Assembly: GCA_020060215.1 (NCBI GenBank) | Contig: JAGVAP010000010.1 | Coordinates: 1 to 64,000 of the forward strand | Reading direction: 5' to 3' | DNA from: Deltaproteobacteria bacterium | GTDB taxonomy: Bacteria; Desulfobacterota; DSM-4660; Desulfatiglandales; HGW-15 | Length of the DNA: 64,000 bases | Shown: piece by piece, positions 17,029 to 24,972 of the stretch | Layout: every line of letters begins with the position of its first letter | Numbering within the stretch: position 1 is the first letter of the stretch | Position numbers and translations under genes: made by a program | Notes under the pieces: model-generated | Databases searched by the model: none | Seen by the model: only the letters and a program-made list of their open reading frames with translations | What the model was told of the DNA's origin: nothing

Positions 17029-17257
17029 GCTTCTCTGTAGAATAAAACCGCAGCATATTGCATACTTGAGGATGACCATCGAATCTTACGACGGCATGGC
17101 CGTGGTGAAGACGGTTGATCCTCGGGCGGGGGCGGTCGAGTTGCGCGTCGCACCCGGGTGCGAGGGACACATCCGGGAGATCCTCGATCATCTCAGCAGA
17201 TGCGAAGACCTCCCGATCACCCCCATGAGGACCGTTCCGCCGGACCCGGACCCGTGA
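17015..17257 (+). CDS. DUF4911 family small protein
   Basis: An 80-residue protein with an RIKPQHIAYLRMTIESYDGMAVVKTVDP core and APGCEGHIREILDHL. This matches my knowledge of DUF4911, a short family common in Desulfobacterota next to miaB and nadK; function is unknown. It overlaps nadK by 14 bases, and its stop overlaps the GTG start of miaB (GTGA), so the three genes are translationally coupled. Confidence 0.75.
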   Translation: METLRLLCRIKPQHIAYLRMTIESYDGMAVVKTVDPRAGAVELRVAPGCEGHIREILDHLSRCEDLPITPMRTVPPDPDP

Positions 17258-18612
17258 GGCACGGCGTTTCCGTCCGTCAGGAGGCATTCATCGGTTTGAA
17301 CCATCGCTTTCATATCATCACCATGGGATGCCAGATGAACGAATACGATTCCGATCTGGTGTCGCAGCTCCTGCTGAACATGGGGTATCTCCCCGCATCC
17401 GATCCCTTGGAGGCGGATCTCGTACTGATCAACACCTGTTCGGTCAGGGCCAGGGCCGAGCAGAAGGCCTTCAGCATGCTGGGGCGGATCATCAAGCAGA
17501 AGGGGAGGTCTCCGAACCTGAAGGTGGGCATTATGGGTTGCGTTGCGCAGCAGCGGGGGGACGAGCTCTTCGCGAGGTTTCCAGGGCTGGACCTCGTCCT
17601 CGGCACGAGGGAGATCTCCAGGGCCGGTACCCACCTCCTGGAGTCGCTCGAGATGTCAAAAAAGGTGGCTGCAACGGACCTCGACCTCCTGCCGCCTCGC
17701 CCTTCCCACGCGGCGGGGTACTTCAGGGGCCGCTACACGGGCTACGTCGCCATCATGGAGGGGTGCGACAATTTCTGCACCTACTGCGTGGTCCCCCTTA
17801 CGAGAGGAAGGGAGCGAAGCCGCCCACCGGAGGAGATCCTGGAGGAGACCGTCCACCTGATCTCCGAAGGGATCAGGGAGGTTACCCTTCTGGGGCAGAA
17901 TGTGAACTCCTATTCCTACGGAAGCGAGCCGCCATGCCGTTTTCCCGCGCTGCTCAGGAGGTTGAGCCCCCTGCAAGGGCTCCTGAGAATCCGCTTCACG
18001 ACCTCCCACCCGAAGGACCTTTCCGACGACCTGATTCGCTGCTTCACGGAGATCCCCAACCTCTGCCGACACATCCACCTGCCTTTTCAGTCGGGTTCGG
18101 ATCGCATCCTGAAACGGATGAACAGGGGCTACAACCGGTCGCAGTATATGGCGCGCGTGGAGCAACTCCGGCAGGCAGTGCCTTCCATGGCCATTACCGC
18201 CGATGTCATGGTGGGCTTTCCGGGCGAATCCGAAGCGGATTTCGAGCAAACCATGGACCTCATCAGAAAGATTGAATTTGACAATCTGTACTCTTTCAAG
18301 TACAGCGATAGGGACAAAACACGGGCCTCCACCCTGCGGGAGAAGATCGACGAAGAGGTAAAGTCCCGAAGGCTTCACCTGCTGCAGAGGACCCAGAGGG
18401 AGATCACCCTCAGGAAAAACAGGCAGTTGATCGGCTCCTCGGTGGAAGTTCTCGTCGAAGGTTTCAGCAGGAAGGGCAATCAGCTCACGGGCAGGACCGA
18501 GGGCAACAGGATCGTCAATTTTGCCGGTAATCCCGAGTCCCTAGGCTGCATAGTGAAAGTACGGATCAAGGATGCCTCCGCCAATTCCCTCCGTGGGGAA
18601 TACGGGAAGTGA
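17254..18612 (+). CDS. miaB: tRNA-2-methylthio-N6-dimethylallyladenosine synthase
   Basis: A 452-residue radical SAM methylthiotransferase. The N-terminal MTTase domain has TMGCQMNEYDSD (Cys about 28), INTCSVRARAEQK (Cys about 64) and GIMGCVAQQ (Cys about 98), the three Cys of the auxiliary 4Fe-4S cluster. The radical SAM motif is EGCDNFCTYCVVP (about 169-181). A TRAM domain ends the protein. QxMN and the CSVR motif favour MiaB over RimO or MtaB. It adds a methylthio group to i6A37 of tRNAs reading UNN codons. Start GTG 17254 overlaps the stop of the upstream gene. Confidence 0.95.
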   Translation: MRHGVSVRQEAFIGLNHRFHIITMGCQMNEYDSDLVSQLLLNMGYLPASDPLEADLVLINTCSVRARAEQKAFSMLGRIIKQKGRSPNLKVGIMGCVAQQRGDELFARFPGLDLVLGTREISRAGTHLLESLEMSKKVAATDLDLLPPRPSHAAGYFRGRYTGYVAIMEGCDNFCTYCVVPLTRGRERSRPPEEILEETVHLISEGIREVTLLGQNVNSYSYGSEPPCRFPALLRRLSPLQGLLRIRFTTSHPKDLSDDLIRCFTEIPNLCRHIHLPFQSGSDRILKRMNRGYNRSQYMARVEQLRQAVPSMAITADVMVGFPGESEADFEQTMDLIRKIEFDNLYSFKYSDRDKTRASTLREKIDEEVKSRRLHLLQRTQREITLRKNRQLIGSSVEVLVEGFSRKGNQLTGRTEGNRIVNFAGNPESLGCIVKVRIKDASANSLRGEYGK

Positions 18613-18651
18613 GCGAGGGGCCGTTCCCATCACCAGCTTGTCGGCGAGCCT

Positions 18652-19530
18652 ATGTCGGTCGACGTAAAATTGGATTGCAGCAAGGAATCGGTCCTGGTCG
18701 TCGACGACGACGACCTCCTCAGGTCCACCCTCGAGCAACTCCTTGCCGCGATGAACTTCAAGACCGCCTCCGCATCGGGGGGGGTCGCTGCACTCAGGAT
18801 GCTGGGGGAGCGCGACTTCACCTTCATGCTCACCGACATGAAGATGCCCGAGATGGACGGCTTCGAACTCATCAAGAATAGCGCCAAGGCATTCCCAAAG
18901 GTCAGCATCATCGCCATGACCGGCTACTCGGAGGGGTACAGGTATGTGGACGTGATCAATGCCGGCGCAAGCGACTTCATCAAGAAGCCTTTTGACCTCG
19001 AAGAGCTGGAGGCGAAGATCGCCAGGATCATCAACGAGAGGACCCTCCGGGAGGAACTCAGCAGGCTCTCCATCACCGATTCGCTCACCGGGCTTTTCAA
19101 CCAGAGGCACTTCTACACCAGGCTCAAGGAAGAGGTCCTTCGCTCCCAGCGCCAACGACACCGCCTTGCGCTCATCCTCCTGGACCTCGACAACTTCAAG
19201 GAATACAACGACACCAAAGGACATCTTGCGGGCGACGACATGCTGCGCACCGTGGGCCGGGTCGTCTCCAAGTGCATCCGGGAGGGCGTGGATTCGGGTT
19301 ACCGCTACGGCGGGGACGAATTCGCGGTGATCCTCATCGATTCGGATCTCTCCGTTGCCCAGGACATCGGGAAGCGTATCCAGGAGGCCCTGAGCGAGAA
19401 CGGGAAAGTGCGTGCCAGCCTGGGATGCTCCATGTTCAGCGAAGGGATGTCCGTCGAGGACCTGGTGGCCGCCGCGGACCGGGTGCTCTACGAAATGAAG
19501 TCGAAAGGCCGGACCGAGCGCATCCTGTAA
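18652..19530 (+). CDS. response regulator with GGDEF domain (diguanylate cyclase)
   Basis: A 292-residue regulator. The receiver domain spans about 12-128: acidic VVDDDD, phosphorylation site MLTDMKMPEMDG (Asp about 62), IIAMTGYS and the Lys in IKKPFD. The GGDEF domain spans about 138-290 with DSLTGLFNQRHF and an intact RYGGDEFAV active site. The spacing before it, REGVDSGYRYGGDEF, does not give a clean RxxD inhibitory site. It should make cyclic di-GMP when phosphorylated. No cognate kinase is adjacent. Confidence 0.9.
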   Translation: MSVDVKLDCSKESVLVVDDDDLLRSTLEQLLAAMNFKTASASGGVAALRMLGERDFTFMLTDMKMPEMDGFELIKNSAKAFPKVSIIAMTGYSEGYRYVDVINAGASDFIKKPFDLEELEAKIARIINERTLREELSRLSITDSLTGLFNQRHFYTRLKEEVLRSQRQRHRLALILLDLDNFKEYNDTKGHLAGDDMLRTVGRVVSKCIREGVDSGYRYGGDEFAVILIDSDLSVAQDIGKRIQEALSENGKVRASLGCSMFSEGMSVEDLVAAADRVLYEMKSKGRTERIL

Positions 19531-19653
19531 ATTCCGATAATCTACATTATGTCAACTTAAGGTTTATCACCCTCTGATCTTCACGGTCTCGCAGAAAGAT
19601 GAAGACTTGGAGCCCGCCTCTCACGATATTCTGACGATCGTTCCAAATATCTG

Positions 19654-19681
19654 TTGACATGCCACCCGTGAGCCGTATAAA
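19654..19681 (+). promoter_or_regulatory. sigma-70 promoter for the 29-residue basic protein
   Basis: TTGACA (19654-19659), a 16-base spacer and TATAAA (19676-19681) match the housekeeping consensus closely. The next start codon is ATG 19712, with GGGAGG about nine bases before it. Confidence 0.7.
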
Positions 19682-19711
19682 GATATCTAATTTACCAGGG
19701 AGGCTCACTGA

Positions 19712-19801
19712 ATGAGCAGTGTCGTAAAGAAGCGGCGAAAAAAGATCCGAAAGCATAAATATCGCAAGATGCTGAAAAAGATGAGACACAAGAACAAGTA
19801 G
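19712..19801 (+). CDS. AURKAIP1/COX24-domain-like very small basic protein
   Basis: Only 29 residues, more than half Lys or Arg, including VVKKRRKKIRKHKYRKMLKK and MRHKNK at the end. This pattern matches the short AURKAIP1/COX24 C-terminal domain family, which in mitochondria is a small ribosomal subunit protein; the bacterial version is probably ribosome-associated, which is inference. It has its own strong promoter, a GGGAGG ribosome site and a perfect downstream terminator, so it is a well-supported independent gene despite its size. Confidence 0.85.
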   Translation: MSSVVKKRRKKIRKHKYRKMLKKMRHKNK

Positions 19802-19847
19802 TGCCGCTCCTCTTCCTCATCGTCCAACCCTGACCGAGCTCAACAAG

Positions 19848-19882
19848 GAAGGCAGCTCCCGGAACGAGAGCTGCCTTCTTTT
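19848..19882 (+). terminator. intrinsic terminator after the small basic protein
   Basis: An 11-bp perfect stem GAAGGCAGCTC/GAGCTGCCTTC (19848-19858 with 19868-19878), a 9-base loop and TTTT. It lies between two convergent genes and may also act on the opposite strand. Confidence 0.88.
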
Positions 19883-19906
19883 CTTCCTGTGGCGCCCTGC
19901 GGATAT

Positions 19907-20770
19907 CTACCTGGCGCTGTAATCGTACCAGCCGGCGCCGGTCTTCCTGCCCAGGCGATTCGCGCGGATCATGGACTTGAGGAGATTGGGTGACACCCAC
20001 TTGGATTCCTTGTTCAGCTCCTTGTAGAAATACTCGGTGACGAAATAGGCGATATCGATGCCCGTGAGGTCCATCAGTTCAAAGGGGCCCATCGGGTAGT
20101 TGAGGCCGTTCTTCACCGCCAGGTCCACGTCTTCCACCGAGGCGATCCCCTCTTCCACCATCTTGACGGCCTCCAGGAAGTGAGGGATCATGATCCGGTT
20201 CACGATGAACCCGGGAGAATCCTTTTTCACCTCGACCGTCACCTTCCCCATCTTCTTTGCCAGGTCCGTTGCCGTCTTGACCGTCTCATCGCTCGTGTTG
20301 AACGCCCGGATGATCTCCACCAGCCTCATCAGGGGTACGGGGTTGAAGAAGTGCATCCCGCACACCCGGTCCGGCCTCTTGGTCGCCGCGGCGATCTCGG
20401 TGATGGACATGGACGAGGTGTTGGACGAAAGGATCACCTCGGGCCTGCAAAGGGAGTCCAGCTCCCTGAAGACCTCCCTCTTCAGGTCCATGTTCTCGAG
20501 GACCGCCTCCACCACGAAATCCACCTCCTTGAGGTCGGACATCCTGGTGGTGCCCTTGATCCTGCCCATGATGGCAACCTTGTCCGCTTCCTTGAGTTTG
20601 CCTTTCTCCACGCTCTTGGAGAGGAACTTGTCGATGTTGGCCAATCCCTTCCTGACGAATCCCTCTTCAATATCCCGCATCACCACTTCGCAGCCGATCT
20701 GGGCGGCCGCCTGAGCGATCCCGTTTCCCATGGTTCCTGCGCCAACCACTCCGATCTTCCTGATTTCCAT
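19907..20770 (-). CDS. 3-hydroxybutyryl-CoA (3-hydroxyacyl-CoA) dehydrogenase
   Basis: A 287-residue dehydrogenase of normal family length. NAD site GVVGAGTMGNGIAQ (about 7-20); catalytic region SSNTSSMSITEIA and GMHFFNPVPLMRLVEI (catalytic His about 139, Glu near 151); DSPGFIVNRI; C-terminal GLNYPMGPFELMDLTGID and LGRKTGAGWYDY. It interconverts 3-hydroxyacyl-CoA and 3-ketoacyl-CoA in fatty-acid or butyrate metabolism. Chain length preference cannot be read. A ribosome site AGGAGGAGG lies just before ATG 20770. Confidence 0.92.
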   Translation of the reverse strand: MEIRKIGVVGAGTMGNGIAQAAAQIGCEVVMRDIEEGFVRKGLANIDKFLSKSVEKGKLKEADKVAIMGRIKGTTRMSDLKEVDFVVEAVLENMDLKREVFRELDSLCRPEVILSSNTSSMSITEIAAATKRPDRVCGMHFFNPVPLMRLVEIIRAFNTSDETVKTATDLAKKMGKVTVEVKKDSPGFIVNRIMIPHFLEAVKMVEEGIASVEDVDLAVKNGLNYPMGPFELMDLTGIDIAYFVTEYFYKELNKESKWVSPNLLKSMIRANRLGRKTGAGWYDYSAR

Positions 20771-20799
20771 ACCTCCTCCTCTCCCCGCTGGATGGACTC

Positions 20800-21024
20800 C
20801 TATGCCGACTCGACGCGGCTCACCTCCGGAACGTTCTGCTTCAGAACCTTTTCAATGCCCATCTTCAAAGTCATCTGCGACATGGGACAGCCGCCACAGG
20901 CGCCGGTCAGTCTTACCTTGACCACTCCGTCCGCACCAACATCGATGAGCTGCACGTCACCCCCATCAGCCTGCAAGGAGGGCCTTACCTTTTCGAGCGC
21001 CTCTTCCACTTTCTTTCTGAGCAT
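20800..21024 (-). CDS. NifU-like Fe-S scaffold protein
   Basis: A 74-residue protein consisting only of the NifU C-terminal domain: [17 protein letters not shown] then [13 protein letters not shown], the CxxC cluster site. Such proteins bind a 4Fe-4S cluster and pass it to apo-proteins. It ends 30 bases upstream of the hydroxyacyl-CoA dehydrogenase gene on the same strand, probably co-transcribed. The many Fe-S enzymes in this window are plausible clients. Confidence 0.9.
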   Translation of the reverse strand: MLRKKVEEALEKVRPSLQADGGDVQLIDVGADGVVKVRLTGACGGCPMSQMTLKMGIEKVLKQNVPEVSRVESA

Positions 21025-21216
21025 ATTGGTTTACCTCCGTTTTCGACTTCAAACCACTCTTGAGAACGAGTTGTAGCACGGGGCCCTGGGCCGATCAAGC
21101 TATTTTGTAGCGGCAAGGCTCGCTCCGCTCGCGCTTGAGGTTGGAGGCTCATGGGCCCTTGCCATCAACCTCCCGCCTCACACCTCCAACTCTGCCCTTT
21201 GCGCCATGCGTCTTCC

Positions 21217-22284
21217 TCACCCGAAAAAGCGCTTCACCCGGTCATCCAGGAATCGGCTCAAGCCCTCCGATCCCGCGGGCGACCATCCCAGTCCCTGCTC
21301 CCAGACATCAGGGCTCTCCATGCAGAGATAGAGGCCGAGGTCCCTGTGCCACCGCTCAAGGCTCTCGGCCATGGACCGGACCAGCTCGATCCGAATCGGC
21401 TTGAACAGACGCATCTTGCCGTCCAGGCCCAAAACGAATTCACCGTCCAGCACCCGGCTTTCAGGACGCCGTCTCCGGATGATCGGTTTGAGCTCCGGCA
21501 GGTACCGCATACATCCCAGGCTCACCCAGATGATCCCCCGGGGATCCACTGCGTTCGCGAGAAGATCCAGGGTCCGCATGTATCCATCTTTCCACCCCTG
21601 GTGGGGTACCAGGGGATCGAAATGGAACCCCAGGACAAAGCCCTCTTCCTGACACCGTTTCGCCGCCTCGAGCCTCCGGCGGATCGAGGGGGCTCCGTGC
21701 TCTTCACGTTCCGCCATGTCCGGGCTGTTCAGAGACCATGAGACGACGATCCTGTCTCTTACGGGCGACTTCAGCACCCTTTCGATATGGATGGACTTCG
21801 TCTTCAACTCCAGGACCGCGTTCTTTCTTTCCTTGAAAAACGGCAGCAGCCGATCGGTCCATGCGACCACAGGGTCGAGGGCCAGGCTGTCCATGAATTC
21901 CCCGGTGCCGACCCGGAACATGGCTTCAGGGTGTGCGTCCAACCGCGCGGCCAAAGCGGCCAGCTTTTCGTCGAGGTTCGTGAACACACGCAGGTACGGC
22001 TGGTCCAGGTAGGCCTGAAGGATGCAGTAGCTGCAGTCCATGGGGCAGTTTGCGCCGAGATGGAGGATCCGGTAACCGCAGCAGATATACCCCTTGGTCC
22101 CTGGGCACTTCTTGAGGGGCTCCCCTGGGAATGGCGAAAGCTCGAGGGTCTCCTTTCCCGCTATCTCCAGGTCGGGGGCCGGCCCCCTTTCCACCGGTAC
22201 GCGGCGGAGTCTCTCTACGATACCTCTGACAAAAGGGGTGGAGTCGTCGCACGCCTGAAGCACCCTCTTGATCCCGAATACCAC
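21217..22284 (-). CDS. SPL-family (spore photoproduct lyase-like) radical SAM protein
   Basis: A 355-residue protein with the radical SAM motif ANCPMDCSYCILQAY (Cys spacing CxxxCxxC, about residues 79-93), then FRVGTGEFMDSLALD and LELKTKS, which match the SplB/COG1533-type fold. The organism is not expected to sporulate, and the gene sits directly after a ParB-like gene (2-base gap), a pairing that suggests a role other than spore DNA repair. GTG 22284 is preceded by GGGAGGAG. True substrate unknown. Confidence 0.8.
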   Translation of the reverse strand: MVFGIKRVLQACDDSTPFVRGIVERLRRVPVERGPAPDLEIAGKETLELSPFPGEPLKKCPGTKGYICCGYRILHLGANCPMDCSYCILQAYLDQPYLRVFTNLDEKLAALAARLDAHPEAMFRVGTGEFMDSLALDPVVAWTDRLLPFFKERKNAVLELKTKSIHIERVLKSPVRDRIVVSWSLNSPDMAEREEHGAPSIRRRLEAAKRCQEEGFVLGFHFDPLVPHQGWKDGYMRTLDLLANAVDPRGIIWVSLGCMRYLPELKPIIRRRRPESRVLDGEFVLGLDGKMRLFKPIRIELVRSMAESLERWHRDLGLYLCMESPDVWEQGLGWSPAGSEGLSRFLDDRVKRFFG

Positions 22285-22286
22285 GG

Positions 22287-23258
22287 CTACTCCTCCCAGG
22301 GCTCCTTGATCTTCTCGAGGTCATCCGTGGATGCCAGTTCCGCGAGCCTCCGCCGCAGGACCTTCCCCTCCCTGAAGCAGATCTCCAGACGAAAGTCCGG
22401 GGATTCGAAAAAGGGGGAATGGTGCAGCCTCACCCCATCCGGGAGCCTAAGGCCGTGCACCGTTTTCCGGAACTTCTTCTCTGCGGCGACCAGACTCGGG
22501 AGCCTCCTGGCCCTCAGGGTATCGAGCGCGGACTTCACCTTCTGCGGGCCGTTCATCGACGGTTTCTCGAGGATTTCTATGAGCGCGGTTTCGAGGAGCA
22601 CCTCATGGGGGGCGATGTCCGATATTGACGATATATCCTTTATCATATCGATGAATTGTATCTGTTGATTGAAGTTGAACTGGAGGCTCAGGAGCCACTC
22701 CCCAAGACCCTTTCGGGAGGGCGGGTCCATATCCAGCAGCGCGCGAACGGTCTGAAACGACAGCCTCCCCGCTGCGAAGGCCGCGCGGATCTCCTCTTCG
22801 AGCACCCCGATCCTCACATACGTTCCCAGCAGCGGCCCGTGGGCGGGGAGGCCGAGGAGCGGCATGTATCGGTCGATGACCTCCTGCTCGGGAAAGTGGG
22901 TCAGGAGCCTTTCCAGGGCCATCCCCTTTTCAGGGCCGTTGAGGTCTCGTGTGGCCAGGTTGTCGTGGAGATTGAGCAGGAGTTTGTCCAAAGGGGAGAG
23001 CCGGGCCCCCGAGAGATCGATGCAGAGGAGTTCCCTCTGCCCCATGCCCCTGACCGCCAGGACCCTCCGGTAGCCGACGACGATGCGTGCCCTCCCCTCT
23101 TCATCCCTGTCTGCCAGGGGAGGGTTGAGGAGGCCCACCCTGCGGATCGATTCCATCATCGGGTTCAGATCGAACCCGAAGCTCATCGTGTAAGGCCCCG
23201 GGCTGGTGTCCAGTTCGTCCAGGGGAATGGTGGTGAGTTTGCCCTGCAACCGTAGCAT
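22287..23258 (-). CDS. ParB-like nuclease-domain protein
   Basis: A 323-residue protein. Residues 8-90 are ParB-like: TIPLDELDTSP, ESIRRVGLLNPPLAD, RIVVGYRRVLAVRGMG, LLNLHDNLATRDLNGPEKGMALERLL. A helical centre with the HTH-like KGLGEWLLSLQ and a C-terminal basic part follow. It is not a standard chromosomal ParB because no ParA is adjacent and the GERRxRA box is replaced by GYRRVLAV. Start ATG 23258 is preferred over TTG 23279. It is coupled to the SPL-family gene downstream. Confidence 0.75.
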   Translation of the reverse strand: MLRLQGKLTTIPLDELDTSPGPYTMSFGFDLNPMMESIRRVGLLNPPLADRDEEGRARIVVGYRRVLAVRGMGQRELLCIDLSGARLSPLDKLLLNLHDNLATRDLNGPEKGMALERLLTHFPEQEVIDRYMPLLGLPAHGPLLGTYVRIGVLEEEIRAAFAAGRLSFQTVRALLDMDPPSRKGLGEWLLSLQFNFNQQIQFIDMIKDISSISDIAPHEVLLETALIEILEKPSMNGPQKVKSALDTLRARRLPSLVAAEKKFRKTVHGLRLPDGVRLHHSPFFESPDFRLEICFREGKVLRRRLAELASTDDLEKIKEPWEE

Positions 23259-23294
23259 TTTGAACCCAAGAACTCCCAAGAGAATGTTTAAAAC

Positions 23295-23347
23295 TATCCT
23301 GTTGATCCTGTTATCCTGTCCAAGGTTCTTATGCAGTTATCCTGTCC
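23295..23347. repeat. TCCTGTT/ATCCTGTC interspersed repeat
   Basis: Copies of ATCCTGTTG, ATCCTGTT, ATCCTGTCC and again TTATCCTGTCC lie in the gap between the transporter end and the ParB-like gene start. It is the opposite-strand form of the repeat at 2333-2356. Confidence 0.7.
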
Positions 23348-23353
23348 AAACCC

Positions 23354-24607
23354 CTACAGCAGTATGCCCACGGCAGCCCCGGTCATGCAAGTGGCAAGCG
23401 TCCCCGCAACGATCGATTTCAACCCCATGGAGACGATCTCGCCTCTTCGCGCAGGCGCCATGGCGCCCATGCCGCCGATCATGATCCCCAGGGAGCCGAA
23501 ATTCGCAAACCCGCACATGCCATAGACGAGGATGATCCTGCTCCTTTCACTGAGCACCCCTCCCGGAATCCGGCTCAGATCTGCATAGGCAATGAGTTCA
23601 TTGAGGACTGTCTTGATCCCCATGAACCTGCCGGCAGGAACGGCCTCCGCCCACGGAATGCCCATGAGCCAGGTGACGGGGGCCATGACCCACCCGACCA
23701 GTCCCTGGAGGGAGATCGGCTCCCCCGACGGGAGATGCGGAAGAAGCGAGAGGACCAGGTTCACGAGATGGACCAATGCGACCAGGACCACGAGCATGGC
23801 AAAGATGTTGATCAGCAGTTTCGCCCCCTCCACTGTGCCGGCCGTGATCGCATCCATGGAGCCTGTACCAAGCTGCTCTATATGCACCTCCGGTCCGGAA
23901 CTGGATTCCGTCTCCGGGATCATCAGTTTCGAGACGGCGACCGCGGCCGGCGCGCTGATCAGGGATGCGATCAGAAGGTGCCCCATGGCGTTGGGGATCT
24001 TACCGGCAAGGAACGAGGCATAAAGGACCATGACCGTGCCGGCGATGCTTGCCATGCCGCCGACCATGATGGTGAAAAGCTCGCTCCTCGAAACCCTGTT
24101 GAGGTAGGGCCTGACCAGCAAAGGAGCCTCCACCATTCCCACGAACACGTTCGCGGCCGTGGAAAGCCCTTCGACCCCTCCGAGGCCCATGGTGCGGCGA
24201 AGGACCCATGAAAACGCCCGGACTCCCAACGGCAGGATCCGCCAGTAGAAGAGGAGCGAGGAGAGGGCGCTCATCACGAGAACCAGGGGCAGACCTCTAA
24301 AGGCAAACACATAGCTCATACCGGGAGCTTTCTCATCGAAGGGGAGCGGCCCACCCCCCAGGTACCCGAAAAGGAAGGTCGTGCCCGCCCTGGTGGATGC
24401 CTCCAGCGCCTCGACGGCGCGGTTCAGCCACAGGAAGGCCACCTGAATGCCGGGTGCCTTCAGGAGGAGGAGTGCGATCAGTAGCTGCAGGATCAGACCG
24501 GACACCACGACCCTGAGATTCACGTTCCTTCTCTTCTCCGACAGACACCACGCGAGCAACCCGATTGCGAGAAAACCGGCCAGGCTGTGTATGCGTTCCA
24601 AGAGCAC
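23354..24607 (-). CDS. nupC: NupC-family concentrative nucleoside transporter
   Basis: A 417-residue inner-membrane protein with many hydrophobic segments. Family landmarks: FLFGYLGGG (about 80), GLSTAANVFVGMVEAPLLVRPYL (about 149-171), FTIMVGGMASIAGTVMVLYASFL (about 178-200), AGTVEGAKLLINIFAMLV, KTVLNELIAYADL and CGFANFGSLGIMIGGMGAMAP. These are the CNT-family signatures for ion-coupled nucleoside uptake (sodium or proton). Start is GTG 24607. Fits the purine salvage genes to the left. Confidence 0.92.
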   Translation of the reverse strand: MLLERIHSLAGFLAIGLLAWCLSEKRRNVNLRVVVSGLILQLLIALLLLKAPGIQVAFLWLNRAVEALEASTRAGTTFLFGYLGGGPLPFDEKAPGMSYVFAFRGLPLVLVMSALSSLLFYWRILPLGVRAFSWVLRRTMGLGGVEGLSTAANVFVGMVEAPLLVRPYLNRVSRSELFTIMVGGMASIAGTVMVLYASFLAGKIPNAMGHLLIASLISAPAAVAVSKLMIPETESSSGPEVHIEQLGTGSMDAITAGTVEGAKLLINIFAMLVVLVALVHLVNLVLSLLPHLPSGEPISLQGLVGWVMAPVTWLMGIPWAEAVPAGRFMGIKTVLNELIAYADLSRIPGGVLSERSRIILVYGMCGFANFGSLGIMIGGMGAMAPARRGEIVSMGLKSIVAGTLATCMTGAAVGILL

Positions 24608-24728
24608 CCCCGCTATCTTTCTCCCCTACAGAAAACCAAGAAAGCCACCATAAGTTACCCCGGATTGGATCTGACCTCCATTAAACGACAGGGTGGCCGG
24701 TGTGAGACCCCTTCCACGGGGGCTTCCG

Positions 24729-24831
24729 ATACCACCGGTTTACTGGTGGTATTCATTACCAGAAATTGTCCTTGACATGAAGCGAAACCGGGGACAATCT
24801 ACATATAGCATTTTGCTATAAGTGGTTGACA
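24729..24831 (+). promoter_or_regulatory. candidate control region of the hdrA-mvhD-met cluster
   Basis: The 365-base gap before hdrA holds three dyads: hairpin ATACCACC/GGTGGTAT (24729-24752), ATTGTCC/GGACAAT (24765-24771 with 24792-24798), and the perfect palindrome TATAGCATTTTGCTATA (24804-24820). TTGACA occurs at 24772-24777 and at 24826-24831, the latter six bases after the palindrome. No strong -10 box follows either one. The palindrome placed against a -35 looks like a repressor operator; this is inference. Confidence 0.4.
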
Positions 24832-24972
24832 CCTGCGACGCGAATGTGGCATTCTTCCAACCCGTTGAACGCCGGTTGGGAAAGCCCCAGCTGCGTTAAA
24901 TGGCCTTTCTCGAAAGCCAACCCAAATCTGCATCCCGAGACCGTAAGCTCTTGGTGAGGAGTGCGTGAGCCT

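Noticed and set aside
2333..23347. ACAGGAT/TCCTGTT repeats as a CRISPR array
   Set aside because: Units are about 9 bases, contiguous, with no spacers and no cas genes nearby.
24772..24805. TTGACA at 24772 as the main hdrA promoter
   Set aside because: The nearest -10-like hexamer, TACATA, is 22 bases away, beyond the usual spacing. Kept only as part of a tentative control region.
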